Part shown: positions 17,030 through 26,520 of the stretch, in pieces | Position numbering within the stretch: position 1 is the first letter of the stretch | How the letters are laid out: every line of letters begins with the position of its first letter | Assembly (NCBI GenBank): GCA_036656615.1 | Contig: JAVXHY010000001.1 | Location: 303,412-367,411 of the forward strand | Origin: CAUPWF01 sp036656615 | Lineage (GTDB): Bacteria; Bacillota; Clostridia; Lachnospirales; Lachnospiraceae | Reading direction: 5' to 3' | Length of the DNA stretch: 64,000 bases | The notes under the pieces: generated by a model | What the model saw: only the letters and a program-made list of their open reading frames with translations | What the model was told of the DNA's origin: nothing | Databases searched by the model: none | Made by a program: the position numbers and the translations under genes

Positions 17030-17164
17030 CTACTTTGTCTGCTCAATCATTTCACGTAAAATATCAGTCATATCTGTTAAATCTTCTTGATATACAGCAT
17101 TTTCAATATCTTCTACTTCCAAGCTTGGTTTGAATTTCTTTAATTCCTCTTCATAATTAAGCAT
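17030..17164 (-). CDS. 44-aa acidic protein between folC and the TPR gene
   Basis: The frame starts at the ATG at 17164, which overlaps the folC stop region by 8 bases, and has an excellent GGAGGAG site 6 bases upstream. The product is acidic and probably helical (MLNYEEELKKFKPSLEVEDI...). It ends 25 bases before the TPR gene. The ribosome-binding site and tight packing in the operon argue that it is translated. I recognise no family; it might be a partner of the TPR protein. Confidence 0.65.
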   Translation of the reverse strand: MLNYEEELKKFKPSLEVEDIENAVYQEDLTDMTDILREMIEQTK

Positions 17165-18497
17165 CTATACTCCTCCTACTAATTAATTCCTTAATCATAC
17201 CAACTAAGTATAACGAACCTAGACAATACAGCCTGCCATCCTCACCCTTTTCTCTTATGGCACACTTCCACGCTTCCTCTAAAGTGTCCGCTTCCAATAC
17301 TTTCCCTTTTGTATGGGTTCGAAATATGGTTGCCAATTCGTTCGGTTCCACACCTCGTTCATCCACAATCCTTGTAACTATAAAAGTATCCACCTGTATA
17401 TTTACACATAAACGATTTATCATTTCATCATAATCTTTATCCTTAACTGCTGAAAAAAGAATTATAAGTTTGTTTTTTCCATAGGTGCTGCTACGTTTTA
17501 TACTATCTGTGAACTGACAGATTGCATCTATATTGTGAGCTCCGTCCAAATAAATTCCTGGAAGCACTTCTTCCATTCGTCCTGGCCAATGAACTTCCTC
17601 CAAGGCTTTTACCCATCCCCTAAGATGCCCATTTTCTTTTTGACCTATCTCTTTGCACGTAAAACTTCCAGAAATGATATATCGAATACCCTCTAAAGCT
17701 AACATGGCATTCATCACCTGATAGCATCCAATGTTTGATAATCGCCAAGTAGTATATTCATAATACGCATTTGTACAAAAAAATGCAATATCTTTATCTG
17801 TGATTTTCGTAATTTCGTACGCAGAATTCGTGATTTCTCTACATGGTGCCATAACAATCTTCCCTTGCTGTCGAATTACATCCCTACTAATCTGCTCATT
17901 TGCATCAAAAATCAAGGGTACACCTTCTTTTATAATACCCGCTTTTTCAGCTGCAATCTTCTCTATGGTATCTCCTAAAATATTCCGATGATCTAAGCTA
18001 ATGGATGTAATAATCGTAAGGAATGGTGATGGTATAACATTTGTTGCATCCAGCCTTCCACCCAAACCTGTTTCCAAAATCAAATAATCTACCTGTTCCT
18101 TTGCAAAGGTCCACATTGCCATCCCAAATAAGAATTCAAAAAAGGTAGGATGTGAAATGCCATTTTCTGACATTTCTTCCGCTACCCGTTTCGTCTCCAA
18201 GAAACTTTCTAAAAACGCTTCATCTGATATTGCTATACCTTGAATACAGATTCGTTCATTCATGCAGACTAAATGAGGTGAGGTAAACATTCCCACTCGT
18301 TTCTCCTCTGCCAATAATAAAGCTTGTAAATATGCACACACAGATCCTTTTCCATTGGTTCCTGCCACATGTATAATCTTTCTATTCATCTGCGGATTCC
18401 CTAATCTTCGTAAAAATTCTTCTGTATGGGTCAAAGTATTTTTAGCTGTAAATTTGGGGATATTCGTAATATAAGCAATTGCTTCCCTATAATCCAT
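17157..18497 (-). CDS. folC: Folylpolyglutamate synthase / dihydrofolate synthase
   Basis: 446 aa Mur-ligase family enzyme. The P-loop HVAGTNGKGSVCAYL is near residue 45, followed by MFTSPHL and the ETGLGGRLDATN motif; the C-terminal domain has YLDGAHN. It adds glutamate to folates in the cytosol. The ATG is fused to the stop of the LtaS-like gene (TAATG), with AAAGGAG upstream, so the genes are coupled. Confidence 0.94.
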   Translation of the reverse strand: MDYREAIAYITNIPKFTAKNTLTHTEEFLRRLGNPQMNRKIIHVAGTNGKGSVCAYLQALLLAEEKRVGMFTSPHLVCMNERICIQGIAISDEAFLESFLETKRVAEEMSENGISHPTFFEFLFGMAMWTFAKEQVDYLILETGLGGRLDATNVIPSPFLTIITSISLDHRNILGDTIEKIAAEKAGIIKEGVPLIFDANEQISRDVIRQQGKIVMAPCREITNSAYEITKITDKDIAFFCTNAYYEYTTWRLSNIGCYQVMNAMLALEGIRYIISGSFTCKEIGQKENGHLRGWVKALEEVHWPGRMEEVLPGIYLDGAHNIDAICQFTDSIKRSSTYGKNKLIILFSAVKDKDYDEMINRLCVNIQVDTFIVTRIVDERGVEPNELATIFRTHTKGKVLEADTLEEAWKCAIREKGEDGRLYCLGSLYLVGMIKELISRRSIDA

Positions 18498-20683
18498 TAC
18501 TTTGCTCCTTTATCCGCACTTGCTGACACTGTTGGCATCTCCTGCACTTCTGTTAACTTTCCCGCTTTATATTCATATGCTTTCGATGTTCTGAATATTG
18601 TATTGCTTGAACCTACCTGACTAACTGTAATTCGATCACCATCTATTAGTTTTCCCTCTTGAAGCTCTATTCTTGTATTGTTTAGAAATGTGCTTTTTTG
18701 TTTTTTATCATTAATATAGACCTTGCTTGCCTTAGTAAAATTATCTCCATAAAGACTGTATGAGCCATCTAAATGTGGAATAATCTCCGACAGCGTTACA
18801 TTTCGAAGACCCATTTGCATATGTCCTTCTGTAATTGGCAGATGTCCTTGATACACATATTGTTTTCCATAAAGAATATCGTATTGCAGAAGTTCCAAAT
18901 CCAATAGGTAATTTTTAGACTTTCTTCTTGCCTGATGATAATTAAACACGGTTCCTGCATGAATGTCTAAACGATTAAACACCTCTGACATAACCTGATA
19001 GGATGCAAGATTTTTATCCTGCTGTTCCAGTCCAATATTATCCCAAATTGCATAATTGGTATTATACAAATACCGTCCTTTCATATCTTCTGCTTCTAAT
19101 CCCATAGTAGGTAAGTGATCACCATAGAACACAATTACCGTTGGTTCATTTCTTTTTTTCATTGTTTCAATTAAATCACCCACAAATTGATCCATTTCAA
19201 AGACTTGATTCACATAATATTCCCATTTATTTTTCTTTGCTTCATCCTCCATATCATTTACGGTAATACGTGGGTTTTCAATCATTTTTTCTTCCGGATA
19301 ATCTCCATGACCTTGCACAGATATTCCAAAGACAAAATCCTCTTGTTGAGTACTATCCATAGCTTCTACAATGTGCTGTGTCAAAATTGAATCTTTCGCC
19401 CAACCCTTTTCTGTGACCTGAAGAATATTCATGAATTCCTTGCTGGTAAAAGAATCAAATCCAATATTATTAAATACTTCCGCTCTACTATAGAAATTAC
19501 CTCCATTGTTGTGAAGTGCATGAGTTCCATAACCTAGCGATGCCAATGCAGTTGCGGCACTCTCATGAGCTCCATCTTTTAATATCGTCTTATATGGATA
19601 CTCACCCGGTCCAAAATACCTCAAATTCATACCTGTAAGTACTTCAAACTCCGTATTAGCCGTTCCCGCTCCCACTGATGGAACTTTGAAATATCCGGAG
19701 GAATAATTTTGAAATAACTTTCTCATATTAGGAAGTGGATCTTCCGATGTTTTCAGAAACTCCAACTCGTTTGTATCAAAAAAAGACTCCAATTGGATGA
19801 AAATAATATTAGGTTTTTCAGCATCTGTTCTTCCTGTAGTTGATTCTGTTATTTTCCCATTATTGCTGATGTTCATAATCGTCTCTTTACTATATCCATT
19901 TGGTTCCGTAATTCCCGTATTGAAAATGCTTGACATAAAACAATATGGGAACCCATAATCTTCATATGCAAAAGCAATATTTCCAAAATAGGTAGAAACT
20001 ACTCGTTTATCAATTGCCACGGTTGTAGTGACCATAAATAATGCAAACCATCCAGCCACACCAAGGGCAGCCAGTACTCTATGCATCTTGCCTGCATACT
20101 GCCCACCACGTTTCCACATGGACACCAACCATACCACCACTGCTGCAATGCCAACTACCAAGACAATTAATTCAAAACCATTAAAATAAGAATTAATTAA
20201 AGTAACCGCATCCTTTGCCACCTTTAAATCCTGTGCATTAAAGGGTGTTACACGTTTCATTAACATATATCCGTTACTGATTCCAAGCAAAAGCCAAAAT
20301 ACACTTACAATAATTCTAGTGAACAAACGTCTTTTGGTCAGATATACAATAGAAAACGTACAAAATATCAAAAATGCATTGTAAAAAAACACAGTAGGAG
20401 TGCCTACCATATAATCCCATGCCTGAAATAAGGAATGCCTGGAAATCACTTCAATAATAAAGTTGAGCATCAAAGCCCATAAGGCTTGAAAAATCAGTGA
20501 AAAACGATTCATGATTTTGTAAACCGGCTGCATTTTCTTTGCAAATTCACTGTTTCTACGCTTTTCAATGATATCCTCTCTCCTCTGTTGATTCTGCTTC
20601 CAATAAGCCTTTATATCCTCTATCTTTAAATGTTTAAGCTTTTCCACAAAGCCTCTTATATCTGGTTTTTTGATATATTTCAT
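18497..20683 (-). CDS. LtaS-like sulfatase-fold phosphoglycerol transferase
   Basis: 728 aa. A basic cytoplasmic N-terminus of about 55 residues is followed by five membrane segments (to about residue 220), then an extracellular sulfatase-fold domain. E299 (in FIQLES) and T341 (in GTANTEFE) match the metal ligand and nucleophilic threonine of LtaS, and VIVFYGDHLP carries the later metal ligands. The last 100 residues form an extra beta-rich, IPT-like domain (GSYSLYGDNFTKASKVYIND). LtaS enzymes move glycerol phosphate from phosphatidylglycerol to lipoteichoic acid or other glycans. The exact polymer is not known. Confidence 0.85.
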   Translation of the reverse strand: MKYIKKPDIRGFVEKLKHLKIEDIKAYWKQNQQRREDIIEKRRNSEFAKKMQPVYKIMNRFSLIFQALWALMLNFIIEVISRHSLFQAWDYMVGTPTVFFYNAFLIFCTFSIVYLTKRRLFTRIIVSVFWLLLGISNGYMLMKRVTPFNAQDLKVAKDAVTLINSYFNGFELIVLVVGIAAVVVWLVSMWKRGGQYAGKMHRVLAALGVAGWFALFMVTTTVAIDKRVVSTYFGNIAFAYEDYGFPYCFMSSIFNTGITEPNGYSKETIMNISNNGKITESTTGRTDAEKPNIIFIQLESFFDTNELEFLKTSEDPLPNMRKLFQNYSSGYFKVPSVGAGTANTEFEVLTGMNLRYFGPGEYPYKTILKDGAHESAATALASLGYGTHALHNNGGNFYSRAEVFNNIGFDSFTSKEFMNILQVTEKGWAKDSILTQHIVEAMDSTQQEDFVFGISVQGHGDYPEEKMIENPRITVNDMEDEAKKNKWEYYVNQVFEMDQFVGDLIETMKKRNEPTVIVFYGDHLPTMGLEAEDMKGRYLYNTNYAIWDNIGLEQQDKNLASYQVMSEVFNRLDIHAGTVFNYHQARRKSKNYLLDLELLQYDILYGKQYVYQGHLPITEGHMQMGLRNVTLSEIIPHLDGSYSLYGDNFTKASKVYINDKKQKSTFLNNTRIELQEGKLIDGDRITVSQVGSSNTIFRTSKAYEYKAGKLTEVQEMPTVSASADKGAK

Positions 20684-20700
20684 ATAGACCTCTCATTGTT

Positions 20701-23352
20701 TTACTTATCTGTTAAGCTTTCCAATCTTTCTTTTACTTGTTGCATCATTTGTGAGTATTTTTCTAATTTATCTTGTTCTTCCTTAATTTTAGCTTCTGGT
20801 GCTTTGCTAACAAATTTCTCATTATGAAGCATTCCATCTGCACGCGCAATTTCTTTTACTAAACGTTCTTGCTCTTTTGTAAGACGTTTAATTTCCTGTT
20901 CTTTGTCTACCAAGTCCTCCAAAGGGATATAAACTACTGCATCTGAAATAACAAGGGATACCGCATCCTCCGGAATTCCGGTCTTATCGGATTGTATATA
21001 AATTTCCCCTGCTCCTACCAGCATTTTCCCGGAATTTTCAAAATATTCAAATCCCTCGCATACACCTCTTTCATTAGAAACCATGTATACCTTTATTTTT
21101 TTATTATGTGGTACATTCATTTCTGCACGTATATTACGCACACCCCTTACTGCCTCTTTCAGACGATTCACAATAAGTTCCATAGCCGGAAATTCCCATT
21201 CTTCTTTATATACCGGCCAATTAGAAATCATCAGTGACTCCTCTTCTGGTACCAATGCTTGATAGATTTCTTCTGTAACAAAAGGCATAAATGGATGTAA
21301 TAACTTCAAAGCCTGTCCTAACACTGTTTTCATAGTCCACAATGCATGGTCCGCAGAATCTGCATCTATTTCTGCATGATATATCCTATATTTTGAGATT
21401 TCAATGTACCAATCGCAAAACTCATCCCAAATAAAATCATATACTTTTTGTACTGCAATACCAAGCTCATATTTATCCATATTTTCTGTCACATCTTTAG
21501 CTAAGGTATTAACTTTTGAAATAATCCAGCGATCTTCCGGTTTCAACTGAACATCTGCAGGCACCTGTAAGGTCTTTCCTTCCATATTCATCATAATGAA
21601 ACGAGAAGCATTCCAAACCTTATTTGCAAAATTTCGACTTGCCTCTACACGCTCTTCATAGAAACGCATATCATTTCCCGGTGCATTTCCGGTAACAAGA
21701 GTAAGACGTAATGCATCAGCTCCATATCGATCAATAATTTCCAATGGATCAATCCCATTGCCCAAAGATTTACTCATCTTTCTACCTTGTGGATCTCGAA
21801 TCAAACCATGAATTAGAACTGTGTTAAATGGGGATTTTCCTGTGTGCACATAACCTGAAAACACCATACGAATTACCCAAAAAAAGATAATATCATATCC
21901 CGTCACCAATACATCTGTTGGATAGAAATATTCTAAGTCCTCTGTTTGTTCTGGCCAGCCAAGCGTGGAAAATGGCCACAATGCGGAACTAAACCAAGTA
22001 TCCAGAGTATCTTCATCCTGAGTAAAATGAGTATCTCCACAATGTGGACACTTTGTCGGTATCTCATTTGATACAACAAATTCTCCACAAGTATCACAAT
22101 AATATGCCGGAATTCGATGTCCCCACCAAATCTGTCTGGAAATACACCAATCACGAATATTTTCTAACCAATGAAGATAAATCTTATCAAAACGCTCTGG
22201 CACAAACTTTAGTTCTTCCTTTTTCAAGGCCTCAATGGCTGGCTTAGCCAATTCCTCCATTTTCACAAACCATTGTTGCTTAATTAATGGTTCTACTGTT
22301 GTTCCACAACGGTCATGGGTACCTACGTTATGGGTATGATTCTCGATTTTAACTAGAAATCCTTGTTCTTCCAAATCTTTTATAATCACTTTTCTTGCTT
22401 CATAACGCTCTAATCCTGCATACTTTCCACCATTTTCATTAACGGTAGCATCATCATTTAACATATTGATTTCTGCAAGATTGTGACGCTTTCCTATTTC
22501 AAAGTCATTGGGATCATGAGCTGGTGTAATTTTGACTGCACCCGTTCCAAACTCTTTGTCTACATAATAATCTGCAACAATTGGTATTTCTCGATTCATA
22601 AGTGGAAGCAACGCCGTCTTTCCAACAATATCTGCATAACGTTCATCATCTGGATGCACTGCAATAGCCGTATCACCCAGCATTGTTTCCGGTCTGGTTG
22701 TAGCAATCTCTAGAAATCTATCCGTACCTACAATTGGATACTTAATATGCCAAAAATGACCTGCCTGCTCTTCATGCTCCACTTCTGCATCTGAAAGGGA
22801 GGTCTTACATACTGGGCACCAGTTAATAATACGAGAGCCCTTATATATATAACCCGCTTCATATAACTTAATAAATACTTCTTCTACCGCTTTAGAACAG
22901 CCTTCGTCCATGGTAAAACGTTCTCGCTCCCAGTCACAGGATACACCAATCTTTTTGAGCTGTTCTTTAATTGCACCACCATACTCCTCTTTCCATTCCC
23001 AGGTTCTCTTTAAAAAGCCTTCTCGGCCTAATTCTTTTTTATCAATCCCATCTGCTTTTAGCTGATTGGTAACCTTAACTTCTGTAGAAATCGCTGCATG
23101 ATCCGTTCCTGGAATCCATAATGCTTCAAATCCCTGCATTCTTTTAAACCGAATTAAAATATCCTGTATGGTATTATCCAATGCGTGTCCCATGTGTAAT
23201 TTACCTGTTATATTTGGTGGTGGCATAACAATTGTAAATGGTTTTTTATTTTTATCTATTTTGGCATGAAAATAATTCTTTTCGCACCATTTTTTATATT
23301 GTTTTTCTTCAATTGCTTTTGGATCATATGTTTTTTCTAATTCTTTTGCCAT
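20701..23352 (-). CDS. valS: Valyl-tRNA synthetase
   Basis: 883 aa from the ATG at 23352, preceded by AAGAGGAAAAC; an ATG 15 codons upstream is less likely. Class I motifs are PPPNITGKLHMGHALDN (HIGH type) and GRKMSKSLGNG (KMSKS). The central insertion contains the CP1 editing domain (TTRPETMLGDTAIAVHP), and the C-terminus is a coiled coil rich in KEQERLVKEIA. The full length fits ValS. A T-box-like leader controls it. Confidence 0.97.
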   Translation of the reverse strand: MAKELEKTYDPKAIEEKQYKKWCEKNYFHAKIDKNKKPFTIVMPPPNITGKLHMGHALDNTIQDILIRFKRMQGFEALWIPGTDHAAISTEVKVTNQLKADGIDKKELGREGFLKRTWEWKEEYGGAIKEQLKKIGVSCDWERERFTMDEGCSKAVEEVFIKLYEAGYIYKGSRIINWCPVCKTSLSDAEVEHEEQAGHFWHIKYPIVGTDRFLEIATTRPETMLGDTAIAVHPDDERYADIVGKTALLPLMNREIPIVADYYVDKEFGTGAVKITPAHDPNDFEIGKRHNLAEINMLNDDATVNENGGKYAGLERYEARKVIIKDLEEQGFLVKIENHTHNVGTHDRCGTTVEPLIKQQWFVKMEELAKPAIEALKKEELKFVPERFDKIYLHWLENIRDWCISRQIWWGHRIPAYYCDTCGEFVVSNEIPTKCPHCGDTHFTQDEDTLDTWFSSALWPFSTLGWPEQTEDLEYFYPTDVLVTGYDIIFFWVIRMVFSGYVHTGKSPFNTVLIHGLIRDPQGRKMSKSLGNGIDPLEIIDRYGADALRLTLVTGNAPGNDMRFYEERVEASRNFANKVWNASRFIMMNMEGKTLQVPADVQLKPEDRWIISKVNTLAKDVTENMDKYELGIAVQKVYDFIWDEFCDWYIEISKYRIYHAEIDADSADHALWTMKTVLGQALKLLHPFMPFVTEEIYQALVPEEESLMISNWPVYKEEWEFPAMELIVNRLKEAVRGVRNIRAEMNVPHNKKIKVYMVSNERGVCEGFEYFENSGKMLVGAGEIYIQSDKTGIPEDAVSLVISDAVVYIPLEDLVDKEQEIKRLTKEQERLVKEIARADGMLHNEKFVSKAPEAKIKEEQDKLEKYSQMMQQVKERLESLTDK

Positions 23353-23415
23353 GGTTGTTTTCCTCTTCTTTCCCTTCCTCAAATACCTTTGCCACATACT
23401 GGCTGCTACGATATC

Positions 23416-23465
23416 AAAAACGCCCTCTACACATGTAAAGGGCGACTTGTCGCGATACCACCTTT
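23416..23465 (-). promoter_or_regulatory. T-box antiterminator/terminator in the valS leader
   Basis: On the minus strand GGTGGTATCGCG (23451-23462) is the T-box core. It is followed by a terminator hairpin (arms inside 23422-23443, GCCCT/AGGGC) and a T-run at 23416-23421. The UGGU bulge would pair with an ACCA tRNA end, which agrees with the A discriminator of tRNA-Val. Only about 60 bases separate it from a strong promoter, so a full Stem I with its specifier loop does not fit; see findings. Confidence 0.8.
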
Positions 23466-23527
23466 GTTCTACTATGCTTTAGGGTTCTTTTGTTCTCCTA
23501 TTTTCATCACATTTTCAACTACTGATA

Positions 23528-23556
23528 ATATTATCCTTGAACCTCTGCTTTGTCAA
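23528..23556 (-). promoter_or_regulatory. Sigma-A promoter of valS
   Basis: Perfect TTGACA (23551-23556, minus strand), 17-base spacer, TAATAT (23528-23533). It lies between the end of the glucosaminidase gene and the T-box. Transcription should start near 23521. Confidence 0.8.
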
Positions 23557-23590
23557 GGTTTTCATAAATTCTTTAGATATTCCTAAGTAT

Positions 23591-24337
23591 TCATTTCTTC
23601 AATCCCTGTATCATTTGTACAATATCATATCCATATTGTGGAGCTGCCGCCCAACCTTTTCCTGCTGGATTTTCCTGCTGCCCAAGCCATTCTACATATG
23701 GTGCACTTCCTTTTTCTACATATTCATATCGGTTATCTACACATTCCTTAGTCAGTGGCTCTTTCGTTGCATAGGCTTTTAAATGTTGAATTTGAGCCCT
23801 AATACCCGTCCGCACATCTGAGAATGCATTTCCCTGTACCCCGCCGCCTGTCGTTCCAAGTCCCGCAAAATTATACTGTTCCACTTTTGAATCGCCCCCA
23901 TATTGAAGCCATCCTGTTTCTTTCATCGTTTGGGTAAAAGCAACCTCCGCCTTTACCCCTTCTGCAACTGCTTCTTCATAATAAATAGTACAAAAGGCTT
24001 GAATGTCCGATGCGCCACCATTTTTCAATACCTTATCTGGGTATATCCCCCCATTTGACTCATAATATTTCACCATCTGGTCTACCGTAATCATGGTTTT
24101 CCCCATAATGGGATATGCCCCCGGCTGAATAACTTCTTCTGCTGTTCCATAAAGTGTTTGATCTAACTGACTCCAAGCCCTGTATAAAATTGATGTCTTT
24201 ATACAAGTATTTTCCTTCTTTATTTCTTCTTTTCCGTCTGCAAGTATTGATATACTCATCATACCAAAAATGACAAATAATACTCCTGTATTGTAAAGAA
24301 TTCTTTTGTACACACTACATTGCCGCATCCATCTCAT
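23591..24337 (-). CDS. Secreted glucosaminidase-family wall hydrolase
   Basis: About 248 aa. The N-terminus has a basic stretch and one hydrophobic segment (VLFVIFGMMSISILA) serving as signal or anchor. The catalytic domain carries YYEEAVAEGVKAEVAFTQTMKETGWLQYGG with the predicted catalytic glutamate, FAGLGTTGGG and RTGIRAQIQHLKAYA, matching the mannosyl-glycoprotein endo-beta-N-acetylglucosaminidase family (pfam01832). It would cut peptidoglycan glycan chains. Start choice is uncertain: ATGs at 24382, 24337 and 24328 all overlap the asparaginase gene, and none has a clear site. Confidence 0.82.
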   Translation of the reverse strand: MRWMRQCSVYKRILYNTGVLFVIFGMMSISILADGKEEIKKENTCIKTSILYRAWSQLDQTLYGTAEEVIQPGAYPIMGKTMITVDQMVKYYESNGGIYPDKVLKNGGASDIQAFCTIYYEEAVAEGVKAEVAFTQTMKETGWLQYGGDSKVEQYNFAGLGTTGGGVQGNAFSDVRTGIRAQIQHLKAYATKEPLTKECVDNRYEYVEKGSAPYVEWLGQQENPAGKGWAAAPQYGYDIVQMIQGLKK

Positions 24338-25367
24338 ACTTCTGCACCATCTCTTTGCTATTTGGCTTAAATAAAATATCATGATTAATCATCTGATAAA
24401 AAGTCTGTTCTAATTGTGCTCTACTTCTATTAGGAAGTGCCATTAGCCACATTAGTTTTGTAATGGTAGATTCCAAAGTCATATCATAAGCTTCCATTAA
24501 ATTGAAATCTTGTTTTACCTTTTCTCCCACTTGGTACACGGTCATATTACTTCCTTCATTTGCTACCTGGGTGGTCATAACAACAATCTTTCCCTTTGTT
24601 TTCCACTCTGCCATCTGAACATAGAACTCTTTCAATATACTTTCTGGGATTCCACCCACACCAAAACTTTCTATTACAATACAATCATAGTTATTAAATA
24701 TATAAGATAAAATATCTGCTTTTATGCCTGGAATTAGTTTTAATACAAAAACACTGTTTTTCATCTGATGATAAAAGGTTACCTTTTCCTCATAAGGTGT
24801 GGTCGGAAAGTATCGGATAATCCGCTGATCCTGAATAATGGCAGGATATGGAAAATTAATACTGGAAAATGCATTGTAACTTTTTGCACGCACTTTTTTT
24901 GCTCGAGTTCCAAATATGACTTTTCCATCAAATACAATATCAATTCCCTGTGAGCCTTCATCTGATGCATAAATAAAACTATCTAAAAGATTCGTTTTTG
25001 CATCGGTTACTTCCATATCAATTGGTTTTTGTGAGCCTGTAATAACAATTGGTTTATTGGAGTTTTGAATCATATAGGACAGTGCGGATGCAGTATATGC
25101 CAATGTATCCGTTCCATGGCAAATGACAAAACCGTCATAATCTTCATAATGCAATTCTATCGTTCTAGATACCATTGCCCAATGTGATGGTGTTATATTC
25201 GTACTGTCAATGCTGCACACCTGCAAGGTGTCTACATCACACACCTGGGCAACCTGTGGAATATAAGAAAGCACCTCCTTTGACGATAATCCCGGAGTTA
25301 ATCCATGTTCTGATTTTTTGGAAGCGATGGTTCCTCCCGTTCCTAACATCAATATCTTCTTTTTCAT
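24315..25367 (-). CDS. Type I L-asparaginase
   Basis: About 350 aa from the ATG at 25367 behind TAGGAGATCACAG. The N-terminal LMLGTGGTIASKK holds the catalytic threonine, and CHGTDTLAYTASAL the second T-D motif; the K of the catalytic set lies in MEVTDAKTN. The length fits the cytosolic AnsA type (no signal peptide). It hydrolyses asparagine to aspartate and ammonia. It follows the HD hydrolase gene almost without a gap. Confidence 0.93.
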   Translation of the reverse strand: MKKKILMLGTGGTIASKKSEHGLTPGLSSKEVLSYIPQVAQVCDVDTLQVCSIDSTNITPSHWAMVSRTIELHYEDYDGFVICHGTDTLAYTASALSYMIQNSNKPIVITGSQKPIDMEVTDAKTNLLDSFIYASDEGSQGIDIVFDGKVIFGTRAKKVRAKSYNAFSSINFPYPAIIQDQRIIRYFPTTPYEEKVTFYHQMKNSVFVLKLIPGIKADILSYIFNNYDCIVIESFGVGGIPESILKEFYVQMAEWKTKGKIVVMTTQVANEGSNMTVYQVGEKVKQDFNLMEAYDMTLESTITKLMWLMALPNRSRAQLEQTFYQMINHDILFKPNSKEMVQKYEMDAAM

Positions 25368-25377
25368 CTGTGATCTC

Positions 25378-25914
25378 CTATCCAAAATTTTTCTTTACAA
25401 GTGCACAATACTCTTCATAAGCTTGTACACCTTGAAATGCCTCTTCCAAAGATCCCATCACACCACGATAGTACCAAGCAATGTAAGTTTTACTTTTCAT
25501 ACGGAAACGATTCCATAACTGTTCTCCATGCACCGGGTAATCTCTATCAATATCACGCATATTCGATAGTTTATCTGCTAAAGCAATCATCTGAACTTCT
25601 CTTGGTGCATTTTTTAGATGTTCAATGGTTGCGCCTTTCCTTTCTTGCCAAGGCAAGGTCTTATCTTCACTTTCCTGTACGACAAAAGAAGCTACTCTAG
25701 CTCCAAATTCCGCTTCCAATATTTCTGCCGTGACCTGTATGCAATCTTCAATTGTATCATGTAAAATCGCCGCACTTATCAGTTCTTCATCATTGGTCAT
25801 TGATGAAACAATATCCCCTACTTCAACGGGATGTACGATATACGGTCTCTTGGTTCCCTTGCGGAATTGACCTTCATGTGCTTTCGTTGCAAATTCAATT
25901 GCTTTATCAATCAC
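25378..25914 (-). CDS. Mesh1-like HD-domain hydrolase (small alarmone hydrolase type)
   Basis: 178 aa, GTG start behind GGAGAAAAGAA. The order HPVEVGDIV, LHDTIEDC (HD plus ED motif) and ALADKLSNMRDI is the HD hydrolase half of RelA/SpoT with no synthetase domain. Stand-alone proteins of this type (Mesh1/SAH) hydrolyse ppGpp, though some have other substrates. It heads the asparaginase and glucosaminidase genes. Function is inferred from the motifs. Confidence 0.82.
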   Translation of the reverse strand: MIDKAIEFATKAHEGQFRKGTKRPYIVHPVEVGDIVSSMTNDEELISAAILHDTIEDCIQVTAEILEAEFGARVASFVVQESEDKTLPWQERKGATIEHLKNAPREVQMIALADKLSNMRDIDRDYPVHGEQLWNRFRMKSKTYIAWYYRGVMGSLEEAFQGVQAYEEYCALVKKNFG

Positions 25915-25957
25915 TTCTTTTCTCCTCTTGGTGTCATCTTTTTTATATATTAGCTCT

Positions 25958-26488
25958 TTATTTAACTAATTTTTGTATTTTTTTGCTTTTATCACTTCCA
26001 GCTCTTTGCAGTAATTCAAATAATAAAGATTCATAAGTTGTAATTATTGCACCTTCTGCCCGTGCACGCTCAATTCCGATTTTTTTATCATGTTTATTTC
26101 TACTGTCAATACAATCCTCTACTAATACCGGAATATAGCCATTTTCTTTTAAATCTATTACCGTCTGCAGCACGCAGATATGTGCCTCAATCCCACATAT
26201 AATCACAAACTTTTTAGCAGCAATAAAATCTTTCACCGAGCTATAAGCACTAAATGCAATTTTATCAATATATTGCGTTGTTCCTATTGCTTCTGTAATT
26301 TTGTTAATTGTGGTTCCCAATCCCTTAGTATACTGCTGTGTAATACATATGGGCACTTCTAATGCACGAAGCCCTGACAATAAAATCACTGAATTTCTTA
26401 CAACCTTTTCTTTGTCTGACATAACTGGTACTAACTTCTCCTGATAGTCTACCACTAATGCAACCGCTTGTTCTGCTTTAATTCTCAT
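25958..26488 (-). CDS. Isochorismatase-family cysteine hydrolase
   Basis: 176 aa from the ATG at 26488 behind GGGAGGG. Motifs include ALVVDYQEKLVP (catalytic aspartate), a lysine near residue 95 and ICGIEAHICVLQT with the nucleophilic cysteine. The family hydrolyses isochorismate, nicotinamide or similar amides; this member resembles the YcaC-like subgroup, whose substrates are unknown. It lies downstream of exoA and is probably co-transcribed. Confidence 0.85.
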   Translation of the reverse strand: MRIKAEQAVALVVDYQEKLVPVMSDKEKVVRNSVILLSGLRALEVPICITQQYTKGLGTTINKITEAIGTTQYIDKIAFSAYSSVKDFIAAKKFVIICGIEAHICVLQTVIDLKENGYIPVLVEDCIDSRNKHDKKIGIERARAEGAIITTYESLLFELLQRAGSDKSKKIQKLVK

Positions 26489-26520
26489 TCTTATAACCCT
26501 CCCTATAAAAATAATACTTT

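Noticed and set aside
23591..24382. Stem I of the valS T-box inside the end of the glucosaminidase gene
   Set aside because: The region reads as normal coding sequence to the stop codon, shows no specifier-loop or AG-bulge pattern, and lies upstream of a consensus promoter.
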